From NCBI RefSeq assembly GCF_041908905.1, contig NZ_JAYREK010000003.1, forward strand, positions 119,860 to 183,859: DNA of 64,000 bases. The letters run 5' to 3'. The position numbers and the translations under genes were made by a program. The notes below the pieces were generated by a model that was not told where the DNA came from, did not search any database, and saw only the letters and a list, made by a program, of their open reading frames with translations. Shown here one piece after another: positions 16,786-27,813 of the stretch (the first letter of the stretch is position 1; each line of letters begins with the position of its first letter). The stretch is from Zoogloea sp041908905 (lineage in GTDB: Bacteria > Pseudomonadota > Gammaproteobacteria > Burkholderiales > Rhodocyclaceae).

Positions 16786-17478
16786 ATGCTCAAAGTCGAA
16801 TCCCTCCACCAGGCCTATGGTGGCAGCCACATCCTCCGCGGCCTCAGCTTCGAGGTGAAGACCGGCGAAGTGACCACCCTGCTGGGCCGCAACGGCGTCG
16901 GCAAGACCACGCTGCTCAAGTCGCTGATGGGGCTGGTCAGGACCCGCGAAGGCCGCATCACCTTCGATGGCCGGGACATCACCCAGCTGCCGCCCCACGA
17001 GCGCGTGCGCGCCGGCATCGGCTACGTGCCCCAGGGGCGCGAGATCTTCCCGCGCCTCACGGTGGAAGAGAACCTGCTGATGGGCCTCGCCACCAAGCCC
17101 GGCAGCGCCAGGATCCCCGAGCGCATCTTCGAGATGTTCCCGGTGCTCGCCAAGATGATGCACCGCCGCGGCGGCGACCTCTCCGGCGGCCAGCAGCAAC
17201 AGCTCGCCATCGGCCGCGCGCTGGCGATGGGGCCCAAACTGCTGATCCTCGACGAGCCCACCGAAGGCATCCAGCCCTCCATCATCAAGGATATCGAGCG
17301 CGCCATCCGCCTGCTGGCCCAGACCGGCGAAATGGCGATCCTGCTGGTCGAGCAGTACTACGACTTCGCCGAATCCCTGGCCGACCAGTATCTGCTGATG
17401 GAGCGCGGCGAGTTCATCATGCGGGGCAGGGGAGAGACCATGCCCCAGGACGGCGTGCGGGAGGCGCTGGCGGTCTGA
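16786..17478 (+). CDS. urtE: Urea ABC transporter ATPase UrtE
   Basis: 230 aa LivF-type ATPase: Walker A GRNGVGKTTLLKSLMG, signature LSGGQQQQLAIGRALA, Walker B LLILDEPTEGIQPS, and VEQYYDFA in place of the common VEQN, which is usual in UrtE. It pairs with UrtD on the cytoplasmic face. It is followed after 44 bp by ureD; no terminator is seen between, so transport and urease genes may form one transcript. Confidence 0.95.
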   Translation: MLKVESLHQAYGGSHILRGLSFEVKTGEVTTLLGRNGVGKTTLLKSLMGLVRTREGRITFDGRDITQLPPHERVRAGIGYVPQGREIFPRLTVEENLLMGLATKPGSARIPERIFEMFPVLAKMMHRRGGDLSGGQQQQLAIGRALAMGPKLLILDEPTEGIQPSIIKDIERAIRLLAQTGEMAILLVEQYYDFAESLADQYLLMERGEFIMRGRGETMPQDGVREALAV

Positions 17479-17522
17479 GCGACGAGCTCCCACGCCCACC
17501 GCCTTATCCGGATAATCCGGCC

Positions 17523-18383
17523 ATGAACTCGCGCCTCCCCTCCGTCCAGCCCGCGCCAGCCTGGCACGCCGAGCTGCACCTCGCCTTCGCCCGCGCCGGC
17601 GGGCGCACCGTGCTGCGCGACAACCGCCACTGCGGCCCCCTGCGCGTGCAGAAGGCCCTCTACCCGGAGGGCGAAGGCGTGTGCCAGGCCGTCGTGCTGC
17701 ACCCGCCGTCCGGCATCGCCGGGGGCGACCACCTGCTGATCTCCGCCACCGTCGGCGCCGGCGCCCACGCCCAGCTCACCACGCCGGGCGCCGGCAAGTG
17801 GTACCGCAGCGGCGGGGCGGAGGCGTCCCAGCGCATCGAGCTGGCGGTGGAGGAGGGCGCCGCGCTGGAATGGCTGCCCCAGGAGAGCATCGTCTTCGAC
17901 GGCGCCCGGGCGCACATGGAGACCCGCGTCCGGCTGGCCGCCGGCAGCCGCTTCATCGGCTGGGACATCCTGTGCCTCGGCCGCGCCGCCGCCGGCGAGC
18001 ACTTCACCCACGGCCGCTTCGACCTGCTGTGCCGCATCAAGCGCGACGGCGCGCCGCTGTGGCTGGAGCGGGGCGGCTTCGACGGCGCCGACCCGATGCT
18101 CGCCAGCCCCGCCGGCTGGGCTGGCCATAGCGTTGGTGGCACGCTGCTGTGCGCCTTCCCCGACCTGCCGCGGCAGGCCGCCGGCCTGCTCGAGGCCCTG
18201 CGCGCCATCGCGCCGGACGACGGCGCCGGCCACGGCATCACCGCGCTGCCCGGGGTGCTCGTCGCCCGCTACCTGGGCGACAACAGCGAAGCCGCCCGGC
18301 GCTGGTTGGCCCGCCTGTGGCAGATCCTGCGCCCGGCCTGCTGCGGCCGTCCGGCCGTCCCGCCCCGAATCTGGAACACCTGA
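17523..18383 (+). CDS. ureD: Urease accessory protein UreD
   Basis: 286 aa UreD/UreH family. Recognisable family segments include LYPEGEGVCQAVVLHPPSGIAGGD, the TTPGAGKWYRS block and WLPQESIVFDGA. UreD acts with UreF and UreG as the GTP-driven scaffold on which apo-urease receives nickel and CO2. First gene of the urease set; the gap to urtE contains a 12-bp palindrome TTATCCGGATAA (17504-17515) of unknown role. ureA follows after 13 bp. Confidence 0.93.
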   Translation: MNSRLPSVQPAPAWHAELHLAFARAGGRTVLRDNRHCGPLRVQKALYPEGEGVCQAVVLHPPSGIAGGDHLLISATVGAGAHAQLTTPGAGKWYRSGGAEASQRIELAVEEGAALEWLPQESIVFDGARAHMETRVRLAAGSRFIGWDILCLGRAAAGEHFTHGRFDLLCRIKRDGAPLWLERGGFDGADPMLASPAGWAGHSVGGTLLCAFPDLPRQAAGLLEALRAIAPDDGAGHGITALPGVLVARYLGDNSEAARRWLARLWQILRPACCGRPAVPPRIWNT

Positions 18384-18396
18384 ACGAGGAACCCGC

Positions 18397-18699
<303 letters not shown>

Positions 18700-18716
18700 C
18701 CCCCGAGGAGACTGCC

Positions 18717-18905
18717 ATGACAACCCTGTTCACGCGCCTCGCCGCCGCCCTGACGGCGGCCTCGCCGGCCCTGGCCCTGGCGCATCCCGGCCACGGCGTG
18801 GTCGACGGCTGGGCCCACTGGTTCACGCCCGAGCACGTGCTGCCGGGCCTGGTCGCCGTCGGCCTGCTGGTTTATCTGCTGGCCCGCGGGAAGGGGCGCG
18901 AATGA
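18717..18905 (+). CDS. Small HPGH-motif membrane protein within urease operon
   Basis: 62 aa, unrecognised family. A signal-like N-terminus ends at ALALA, followed by HPGHGVVDGWAHWFTPEH, a His-rich stretch, and a single membrane helix (VLPGLVAVGLLVYLLA) with a basic tail. It has its own GAGGAG ribosome-binding site and overlaps ureB by ATGA, so it is a real, coupled gene. The mature N-terminus HPGH plus nearby His would face the periplasm and could bind a metal; HupE/UreJ nickel permeases also start with an HPGH-type His motif. A role in nickel handling is inference only. Confidence 0.8.
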   Translation: MTTLFTRLAAALTAASPALALAHPGHGVVDGWAHWFTPEHVLPGLVAVGLLVYLLARGKGRE

Positions 18906-19206
18906 TCCCCGGCGAACTCCTCGCCGAGCCCGGCGAGCTCGAACTCAACGTCGGCCGTCCGACGATCACGCTGGTCGTCGCCAACACCGGCGACCGGCCG
19001 ATCCAGGTCGGCTCCCACTACCACTTCCACGAGACCAACGCCGGCCTCGCCTTCGACCGCGAGGCCGCGCGGGGCTACCGGCTCGACATCGCCGCCGGCA
19101 CCGCGGTGCGCTTCGAGCCGGGCCAGACGCGCACCGTCCAGCTGGTGGCGCTGGCCGGCGAGCGCCGGGTGTTTGGTTTCCGCGGCCTCGTCCAGGGAGC
19201 GCTCGA

Positions 19207-19210
<4 letters not shown>
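18902..19210 (+). CDS. ureB: Urease beta subunit UreB
   Basis: 102 aa, standard beta-subunit length. MIPGELL at the start, NTGDRPIQVGSHYHFHETN and FEPGQTRTVQLVALAG are diagnostic. It is a structural component of urease with UreA and UreC. Overlaps the small membrane-protein gene and ureC by 4 bp on each side, showing tight translational coupling. Confidence 0.97.
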
Positions 19211-20913
<1,703 letters not shown>

Positions 20914-20914
20914 C

Positions 20915-21433
20915 ATGCTGATCTTCACCCGACGCACCCCGCAGCCCGCCACCGACTCGGTGGCCCTCAGCTACGATGCCCGCAAGCGCAGCCGCCTGCG
21001 CCTCACCCTGGCCTCCGGCCGCGAGGCCGGCATCTTCCTCGAACGGGGCGAGCACCTGCAGGGCGGCGACCGGCTGATCACCGATGACGGCGCCGCCGTC
21101 GTCGAGATCGTCGCCGCCCCCGAAAAGCTCATCGAAGCCATCGCCGACGGCCCGCTGCTCTTCGCCCGCGCCGCCTACCACCTGGGCAACCGCCACGTGC
21201 CGGTGCAGATCCTGCCCACCGAGGGCGGCGGCCGGCTGCGCTTCCAGGCCGACCATGTGCTGGCCGACATGATCCGGGGCCTGGGCTGCGCGGTCGCCGG
21301 GATCGAGGCGCCGTTCCAGCCCGAGGCCGGCGCCTATGGCGGCGGCCACCACCACCACGGCGATGACCTGCACGACCCCGGCCACGGCCCCCACCGGTCG
21401 GTGCCGCGCATCCACGAGTTCAAGCCCCGGTGA
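20915..21433 (+). CDS. ureE: Urease accessory protein UreE (nickel chaperone)
   Basis: 172 aa. The N-terminal peptide-binding domain (LTLASGREAGIFLERGEHLQGGD) and the metal-binding domain (AAYHLGNRHVPVQI, with the conserved interface His) are typical, followed by a His-rich tail (GGGHHHHGDDLHDPGHGPHR). It delivers Ni2+ to the UreDFG-apoprotein complex. One base separates it from ureC; its stop overlaps the GTG start of ureF. Confidence 0.95.
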   Translation: MLIFTRRTPQPATDSVALSYDARKRSRLRLTLASGREAGIFLERGEHLQGGDRLITDDGAAVVEIVAAPEKLIEAIADGPLLFARAAYHLGNRHVPVQILPTEGGGRLRFQADHVLADMIRGLGCAVAGIEAPFQPEAGAYGGGHHHHGDDLHDPGHGPHRSVPRIHEFKPR

Positions 21434-22110
21434 GCCTGCCCCTCGTCCGCCTGCTGCAACTGGCCAGCCCGGCCCTGCCGGTGGGCGCCTACACCTATTC
21501 CCAGGGCCTCGAATGGGCGGTCGAGACCGGCGTGATCCACGACGAGGCCAGCGCCGGGCGCTGGGTCGCCGACCTGCTGCAGCACGGCATCGGCGGCTAC
21601 GAGGCGCCGCTGGTCGCGGCCCTGATGGCCGCCTGGCAGGCGGGCGACCACGCCGAGGTCGCCCGCCTCGACGCCGACTTCCTGGCCAGCCGCGAATCCG
21701 CCGAGCTGCGCGCCGAGACCGCCCAGATGGGCTTCTCGATGCGCCGCCTGCTGCGCGACCTGGGCGACGACAGCCTGGCGCCGGTGCTCGCCCTCGTCGA
21801 CCCGCTGCCCGAGGTGGCCTTTCCCACCGTCTGGGCCGGCATCGCCGCCCGCTGGCGGATCGACCCGGAAGCCGCGCTGTGCGCCTACCTGTGGTCCTGG
21901 GCCGAGAACCAGGTGATGGCCGCCCTCAAGGCGGTGCCCCTCGGCCAGGCCGCCGGCCAGCGCCTGCTGGCCCGGCTGGGCGACCGGATCGTCGCGGTCG
22001 CCGCCGCGGCCCGGCAGCGGCCCGAGGCCCGCTGGTCCAACTTCACGCCGGCCTTCGCCATCGCCTGCGCCCGCCACGAAACCCAGTATTCACGCCTCTT
22101 CAGATCCTGA
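21430..22110 (+). CDS. ureF: Urease accessory protein UreF
   Basis: 226 aa all-helical UreF. Diagnostic start LLQLASPALPVGAYTYSQGLEWAVE and downstream ETAQMGFSMRRLL and WSWAENQVMAALKAVPLGQ. It bridges UreD and UreG in the nickel-insertion complex. GTG start, overlapping the ureE stop; ureG begins 3 bp after the stop. Confidence 0.95.
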   Translation: MSLPLVRLLQLASPALPVGAYTYSQGLEWAVETGVIHDEASAGRWVADLLQHGIGGYEAPLVAALMAAWQAGDHAEVARLDADFLASRESAELRAETAQMGFSMRRLLRDLGDDSLAPVLALVDPLPEVAFPTVWAGIAARWRIDPEAALCAYLWSWAENQVMAALKAVPLGQAAGQRLLARLGDRIVAVAAAARQRPEARWSNFTPAFAIACARHETQYSRLFRS

Positions 22111-22113
22111 ACC

Positions 22114-22719
<606 letters not shown>

Positions 22720-22877
22720 CGCGGGGCACGTTTTCCCGCGTGGCGGCGGGGCGGGACGAGCACCGTGTTGCGGAACGATTTCAGCCGTTGTGATGGATCA
22801 AATCGCGGTGGCGTGCGGGAGATTATGATTTTTCTATAAGTTGTACCCATCCAGAGCAGGCTGACGAGGAGGGTGTC

Positions 22878-23564
22878 ATGTTGCATCGTTTCTTGCCCGT
22901 GCTTGTCACGGCGATGCTGGCGGGGGGCTGCGCCTCCCTCGTCGACGGCCAGAACCAGTCCGTCTCGGTCCTGACCCCCGATTGCCCGGGGGCCGCCTGC
23001 CGCCTGCACAACGACAAGGGGCGATGGCATGTCGCGACGACGCCCGCTTCGGTGGTCGTCAATCGGTCCTTCGCCGATCTGGTCGTCAATTGCAGCAAGG
23101 ACACCGCACCGCCGGTCATGAAGGCCTTCCCTTCATCCACCAAGGGCATGGCCTACGGAAACATCCTCCTCGGGGGTGTCATCGGGGCCGGGGTCGATGT
23201 GATCAACGGTGCGGCCTACGATTATCCCCAGGAACTCAGCGTCCCCCTCGATTGCCGGCCGGTGGCAGGCGGCGGGTCGCCACGGCTGGGGTGCCGGGTC
23301 CAGGACGTCGCCGATCCCGCAGGGGGCGCCCCCGGTCGCCCGGGCGTGCGGGTGACCTGGGTCGACCCGGGCAGTGCCGCCGAGTTGGCGGGCCTGCGCG
23401 TGGGAGACATCCTGCTGGAGTTCAACGGTCAGGCGATCGCGGATTCGGAAGCCCTCAAGCAATTGCTGGCCAGCCAGGATCCGCAAAAGATTTTCCGGGT
23501 GCGCTATGCGCGCGGTGGCGTCCAGGCTGACGCCGTCTTCATGGTGAGGGGAGGGCGATCATGA
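22878..23564 (+). CDS. Lipoprotein with C-terminal PDZ domain
   Basis: 228 aa. The lipobox is LAGGCASL. The middle has a pattern seen in several outer-membrane lipoproteins (GMAYGNILLGGVIGAGVDV then GAAYDYPQELSVPL), with four Cys in the region before and after it. The C-terminal ~85 residues match a PDZ fold: GVRVTWVDPGSAAELAGLRVGDILLEFNGQ and the following helix. No protease domain is present, so it is probably a scaffolding or regulatory lipoprotein. It overlaps the next lipoprotein gene by 4 bp, indicating a bicistronic unit. Confidence 0.78.
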   Translation: MLHRFLPVLVTAMLAGGCASLVDGQNQSVSVLTPDCPGAACRLHNDKGRWHVATTPASVVVNRSFADLVVNCSKDTAPPVMKAFPSSTKGMAYGNILLGGVIGAGVDVINGAAYDYPQELSVPLDCRPVAGGGSPRLGCRVQDVADPAGGAPGRPGVRVTWVDPGSAAELAGLRVGDILLEFNGQAIADSEALKQLLASQDPQKIFRVRYARGGVQADAVFMVRGGRS

Positions 23565-24208
23565 GAAACAGGTGTGTGGCCGTCTTGACGGCCGGTGTCC
23601 TCGGGCTCGGGGGCTGTGCCTTCCAGGGCGGCGTCAATCCGAACCATTTCAAGTACGAGTCCCGCGCCTACGACGCGCCGATCGAGGGCCGCGCCCTGAT
23701 CGAAATGTCGAAGGCCGCGCAGGACGAACAATTCACCGGCAGGCCGACCAGCCTGACGGGCAGCGCCACCAACCTGACCCTGCCGATCGGCGAGATCACG
23801 CGGGAGGCGGCGACCCTCGCGTTCCGGAACGTCTTCTCCGACGGGGTGCAGGTCGTCGAGTCGACCAACGGGCAGATGGGCCATGTGGCCGTCGTCCGCC
23901 CCCGGGTCACCCGGTTCAGTTACGAGTACAACGCCCTCCGCAACGCCGGCTTTGCCATCACCCCGACGGCGGTGGTCGACCTGGAGCTCGTGCTGCTGGA
24001 GAGCGGCGGCAAACCCGTGTTCACGCGGCATTTTCCGTCCGGCAACGTCGAAGGCCCGACCTATTTCCTGAGCGGTAGTCCGGGCGACGAAGTCTCGAAG
24101 GCCACCCACCAGGCCGTGATGAAGGTGATGCAGGACGCCGCCGATGCGACACATCGCGAGCTGAAGAAGGCATTGCCCACCGGGGGAAAGGGCGAAAGCG
24201 CCTTGTGA
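23561..24208 (+). CDS. Lipoprotein of unknown function
   Basis: 215 aa. Lipobox LGLGGCAF. The mature protein is soluble with beta-rich segments (GHVAVVRPRVTRFSYEYNAL, VVDLELVLLESGGKPVFTRHF) and a C-terminal helix. The layout resembles small outer-membrane lipoproteins that assemble with a partner; no named family was recognised. It is coupled by ATGA to the PDZ lipoprotein. The IS110-type remnant begins 45 bp after its stop. Confidence 0.72.
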   Translation: MRNRCVAVLTAGVLGLGGCAFQGGVNPNHFKYESRAYDAPIEGRALIEMSKAAQDEQFTGRPTSLTGSATNLTLPIGEITREAATLAFRNVFSDGVQVVESTNGQMGHVAVVRPRVTRFSYEYNALRNAGFAITPTAVVDLELVLLESGGKPVFTRHFPSGNVEGPTYFLSGSPGDEVSKATHQAVMKVMQDAADATHRELKKALPTGGKGESAL

Positions 24209-24252
24209 TGCGGGTGGCGCTGGCGGCCTGAGCCCGCGGCACACAGCAATCC

Positions 24253-24528
24253 ATGGTCAGCCCGATTTTTGCAAGGCAGATTTGCGTGACCGCCGGCGCA
24301 GGCTTCCATCACCACCGTGCAGGCGGGGACGTTCGCCAGTTGGGCCGGCAGCTGGCTGCGCGTGAGTTTCTTGCGAAACACCATTCTGCCCGCCGCATCC
24401 TGCGCATGAAGGTGAAAGCTGTGTTTGCCCGGATCGATCCCGATCAGCGTCACGACATTCATGATGGCCTCCCAGAAAAGCAAAATCCCTACTCAGCGTA
24501 GTCGCTGGGCAGGGATCGGGCTGACCAT
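24253..24528 (-). mobile_element. Deleted IS110/IS1111-type insertion element (276 bp)
   Basis: Bounded by a perfect 14-bp inverted repeat: ATGGTCAGCCCGAT at 24253-24266 and ATCGGGCTGACCAT at 24515-24528. Inside are the first ~60 codons of an IS110-family transposase on the minus strand and, between the transposase start and the right inverted repeat, a hairpin (ATCCCT-N4-AGCG-ACTA-CGCT-N4-AGGGAT, 24486-24516 approx.). The transposase coding sequence is cut and joined straight to the far end, so this is an internal-deletion derivative that could move only in trans. The inverted ends fit the IS1111 subgroup. Confidence 0.65.
24266..24462 (-). pseudogene. IS110-family transposase N-terminal fragment
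   Basis: Begins MNVVTLIGIDPGKHSFHLHAQD, carrying the first Asp of the DEDD RuvC-like catalytic set, and runs to VVMEACAGGHA. Intact transposases continue with a further ~250 residues including the serine/Tnp20 domain, which are missing here. Downstream residues are frame read-through of the element's end. Non-functional as a transposase. Confidence 0.75.
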
Positions 24529-24535
24529 TTCATTA

Positions 24536-24557
24536 AAGCCCGCATTTACGCGGGCTT
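24536..24557 (-). terminator. Terminator after mnmE
   Basis: Perfect stem AAGCCCGC / GCGGGCTT with ATTTAC loop; on the minus strand it is followed by TAATG, so the U-tract is short. Positioned 43 bp after the mnmE stop, it probably ends the rpmH-rnpA-yidD-yidC-mnmE transcript. Confidence 0.65.
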
Positions 24558-24599
24558 GAGGAGTATTGAGGACTGTGCCGGAGCACTGCGGAAGGCTCG

Positions 24600-25946
24600 C
24601 TACTTGCCGATGCAGAACCGCGAGAAGATCACCCCCAGCAGGTCGTCGGGGGTGAACTCGCCGGTGATCTCGTTGACCGCCTCCTGGGCGAGGCGGAGTT
24701 CTTCGGCCATCAGTTCGAGAGCCTGGCGGGCTTCGAGGGCGGCGTGGACGCGGGCCTGGGCTTCGCGCAGGGCGATGAGGTGGCGTTCGCGGGCGAGGAT
24801 GACGTCCTCGCCGTGGCGGTGCCAGCCGGCGACGCGCAGCAGCTCGGCGCGCAATAGCTCGACGCCTTCGCCAGCCTTGGCCGACAGGTAGATGCTCACG
24901 CCGCCGTCGGCCTCGACGCGCTCGGGCGGGCGGGCCTGCAGGTCGACCTTGTTGAAGACGGTGATGCGCTCGACGCCGGCGGGCAGGCGGGCGTCGATGG
25001 CCGCATCGGCGTCGGTGAGGCCGGCGCGCACATCCACCAGGCGCACGATCACGTCGGCGCGGGCGATCTCCTGCCAGGTGCGGGCGATGCCGATCTTCTC
25101 GACCTCGTCGGTGGTCTCGCGCAGGCCGGCGGTGTCGGTGATGTGGAGCGGGATGCCTTCGAGCTGGATGGTCTCGCGCAGCGCGTCGCGGGTGGTGCCG
25201 GCGATGTCGGTGACGATCGCGCGCTCCTCGCCGGCGAGGCGGTTGAGCAGGCTCGACTTGCCGACGTTGGGCTGGCCGACCAGCACCACATGCAGGCCGT
25301 TGCGCAGCAGGCTGCCCTGGCGGGCGCGGCCGAGGATCGCGGCGAGCTCGGCGGCGATCGCCTCGATGCGCTCGAAGGCCCTGGCCTCGATGAGGAAGTC
25401 CACGTCTTCGTCGGGGAAGTCGAGGGTGGCCTCGACCAGCATGCGCAGGTCGATCAGCCGGTCGCACAGGCCGCGCACCTCGGTGGAGAAGCTGCCGGTG
25501 AGGGAGCGCACCGCGGAGCGGGCGGCGGCGGCGGTGGAGGCTTCGATGAGGTCGGCGACGCTTTCGGCCTGGGCCAGGTCGAGCTTGCCGTTGAGGAAGG
25601 CGCGGCGGGTGAATTCGCCGGGTTCGGCGAGGCGGGCACCGAGTTCGAGGCAGCGGGCCAGCAGCATCTGCATGACCACCGGGCCGCCGTGGCCCTGCAG
25701 CTCGATGACGTCCTCGCCGGTGAAGGAGTGGGGCGCCGGGAAGTAGAGCAGCAGGCCCTCGTCGATCAGCCCGCCGGCGGCGTCATGGAAGCGCGCGAAG
25801 CGGGCCACCCGGGCCTGGGGCTCGCGGCCGCCGAGGAGGGCGGCCAGCGGGGCGAGCTTGGGCCCGGACAGCCGGACCACGCCGATGCCACCGCGCCCGG
25901 GCGCGGTGGCGATGGCGGCGATCAGATCACTCGGAGGCTTTGCCAC
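24600..25946 (-). CDS. mnmE: tRNA modification GTPase MnmE
   Basis: 448 aa. The N-terminal tetrahydrofolate-binding domain includes PGRGGIGVVRLSGP and PGEFTRRAFLNGKLDL. The inserted G domain has GQPNVGKSSLLN (G1), DIAGTTRD (G2), DTAGL (G3) and NKVD (G4). The C-terminus ends FCIGK, containing the conserved CxGK. With MnmG it builds the 5-carboxymethylaminomethyl group on wobble U34 of certain tRNAs. The start overlaps the end of yidC by 20 bp, the classic origin-region order. Confidence 0.97.
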   Translation of the reverse strand: MAKPPSDLIAAIATAPGRGGIGVVRLSGPKLAPLAALLGGREPQARVARFARFHDAAGGLIDEGLLLYFPAPHSFTGEDVIELQGHGGPVVMQMLLARCLELGARLAEPGEFTRRAFLNGKLDLAQAESVADLIEASTAAAARSAVRSLTGSFSTEVRGLCDRLIDLRMLVEATLDFPDEDVDFLIEARAFERIEAIAAELAAILGRARQGSLLRNGLHVVLVGQPNVGKSSLLNRLAGEERAIVTDIAGTTRDALRETIQLEGIPLHITDTAGLRETTDEVEKIGIARTWQEIARADVIVRLVDVRAGLTDADAAIDARLPAGVERITVFNKVDLQARPPERVEADGGVSIYLSAKAGEGVELLRAELLRVAGWHRHGEDVILARERHLIALREAQARVHAALEARQALELMAEELRLAQEAVNEITGEFTPDDLLGVIFSRFCIGK

Positions 25947-27561
25947 CGGCGTCGATCATGCGGTTGATCTGCCATTGCTGGGCGATGGACAGGGTGTTGT
26001 TGACGACCCAGTACAGCACCAGACCGGCCGGGAACCACAAGAACATGAAGGTGAACAGGATCGGCATCATCATCATGACCTTGGCCTGGATCGGATCGGG
26101 CGGAGCCGGGTTGAGCCGGGTCTGGATGAAGCTGGTGGCGCCCATGATCAGCGGCAGGATGTAGTACGGGTCCTTCACCGACAGATCGTGGATCCAGCCC
26201 AGCCACGGCGCGCCGCGCATCTCGACGACGCCCAGCAGCACCCAGTAGAGGGCGATGAAGACCGGGATCTGGATCAGGATGGGCAGGCAGCCGCCGAGCG
26301 GATTGACCTTCTCGCGCTTGTAGAGGTCCATCATGGCCTGCTGCATCTTCATCTTGTCGTCGCCGTACTGCTCCTTCATGCGCTGCAGGCGGGGGCCGAG
26401 GGTCTTCATCTTGGCCATCGACTTGTAGCTGGCGGCCGACAGCGGGAAGAACACGGCCTTCAGCGCGATGGTGACGAGGATGATCGCCCAGCCCCAGTTG
26501 CCGGTGAGCTTGTGGAACCACTCCAGCACCCAGAACAGCGGGGCGGCGATGATGGTCAGCCAGCCGTAGTCGACCACCAGGTCGAAGCCCTTGGCGAAGC
26601 TCTCGAGGCGGCTCTGCTCCTGCGGGCCGGCGTACAGCGGCACGGCGAGCTTGCCGCTCTGGCCCGGCGCGATGGCGGCCACCGGCAGGATCACGCCGGC
26701 GGAGTAGAGGTCGGAGCTGACCTGGTTGGCGAAGAACTCGCGCTCGCCGGCGGCCGGGGCCCAGCCGGCCACGAAGTAGTGCTGCACCATGGCGGCCCAG
26801 CCGTCGGCGGCCTTGGCGACGAACTTGGCCTTCTTGGCGGCGATGTCGTCGAAGCTGACCTTCTGGTACTTCTCGGCCTCGGTGTAGAAGGCCGGACCGG
26901 TGAAGGTCTGCACGCCGAAGCCGCCGGGCTGCTCGGCCGGCTTGCCGTCGCGGGTGAACTGGAAGTAGGCGTGGGGGGCGATCGGGGCGCCGCTGCCGTT
27001 GGTGATCTCGTAGCTCACCTCGGCCTGGTAGCTGCCCCGGTGGAAGGTGATCAGCTTGGCGACCTGGATGCCGTCGGCGGTGGGCGGCGCGTCGAGGCGC
27101 AGGGTGACCGCGTCCTGGCCGTCCTTCAGGGTGGCTTCGGCGGCGCCCAGTGTGAACAGCGTCTTGTGGGTGGGCAGGCCGTTGCCGATCAGGCCGGTCT
27201 GGGCCGAGTAGAGGTGCTTCTCGCCGTTGTCGAAGAGCACGTAGTTGCGGGTGCGGTCTTCGCTGGCGTGGTGCTTGGTGAGCTCCAGACGGACGATGTC
27301 GCCGCCCTGGGCCGAGACTTCGGCCACCAGCACGTCGGTGCGGATGATCGCCTTGGGCGCTGCGACCGGCGCCGCTGCGGGGGCCTGGCCGGGCACGGCG
27401 CTGGCGCCGGGCGCCGTCGTCGGGGTCGGCACGCCGGCGGTGCCGGCGGCGCTTGCCACGGGGGCCGCGACCTTGGGCTGGTTGTGCTTCTGCCACCCGT
27501 CCCACAGCATGACCAGCGAGAACGAGAAGACGAGGAGGAGGATCAGGCGACGGTTATCCAT
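25927..27561 (-). CDS. yidC: Membrane protein insertase YidC
   Basis: 544 aa, Gram-negative YidC form: N-terminal membrane anchor (RLILLLVFSFSLVMLWDGW), a linker rich in Ala/Pro/Thr, a large periplasmic beta-supersandwich domain (~residues 80-340), and the conserved five-helix insertase core with NWGWAIILVTIALKAVFFPLS, GGCLPILIQIPVFIALYWVLL and TFMFLWFPAGLVLYWVVNN. It inserts and folds inner-membrane proteins alone or with SecYEG. A 42-bp gap separates it from yidD. Confidence 0.97.
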   Translation of the reverse strand: MDNRRLILLLVFSFSLVMLWDGWQKHNQPKVAAPVASAAGTAGVPTPTTAPGASAVPGQAPAAAPVAAPKAIIRTDVLVAEVSAQGGDIVRLELTKHHASEDRTRNYVLFDNGEKHLYSAQTGLIGNGLPTHKTLFTLGAAEATLKDGQDAVTLRLDAPPTADGIQVAKLITFHRGSYQAEVSYEITNGSGAPIAPHAYFQFTRDGKPAEQPGGFGVQTFTGPAFYTEAEKYQKVSFDDIAAKKAKFVAKAADGWAAMVQHYFVAGWAPAAGEREFFANQVSSDLYSAGVILPVAAIAPGQSGKLAVPLYAGPQEQSRLESFAKGFDLVVDYGWLTIIAAPLFWVLEWFHKLTGNWGWAIILVTIALKAVFFPLSAASYKSMAKMKTLGPRLQRMKEQYGDDKMKMQQAMMDLYKREKVNPLGGCLPILIQIPVFIALYWVLLGVVEMRGAPWLGWIHDLSVKDPYYILPLIMGATSFIQTRLNPAPPDPIQAKVMMMMPILFTFMFLWFPAGLVLYWVVNNTLSIAQQWQINRMIDAGGKASE

Positions 27562-27603
27562 CGGAGTCAGTGTCTGGAAGTAGGTGGGGCGAGGTGAGAA
27601 GGC

Positions 27604-27813
27604 TCAGGGAACCGGATCGTAGCCGCCACCGCTGAAGGGGTGGCAGCGGCAGACGCGCCGGGCCGCCAGCCAGCTGCCCTTCAGGGCACCATGGCGTTCG
27701 ACGGCCTCGACGGCGTATTCGGAGCAGCTCGGCACGAAACGGCAGTTGCGCCCCAGCATCGGACTGATGGCGTAGCGATAGACGCGCAACAGGGCCAGCA
27801 CGAAGCGTTTCAT
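27604..27813 (-). CDS. yidD: Membrane protein insertion efficiency factor YidD
   Basis: 69 aa, usual length. Diagnostic RVYRYAISPMLGRNCRFVPSC, SEYAVEAVERHG and CRCHPFSGGGYDPVP with the conserved Cys residues. It is a small amphipathic inner-membrane protein that assists YidC-dependent insertion. ATGA overlap with the end of rnpA. Confidence 0.96.
   Translation of the reverse strand: MKRFVLALLRVYRYAISPMLGRNCRFVPSCSEYAVEAVERHGALKGSWLAARRVCRCHPFSGGGYDPVP

Noticed and set aside
17504..17515. Palindrome TTATCCGGATAA between urtE and ureD
   Set aside because: Too short and single to assign; no matching copy elsewhere in the urea cluster.
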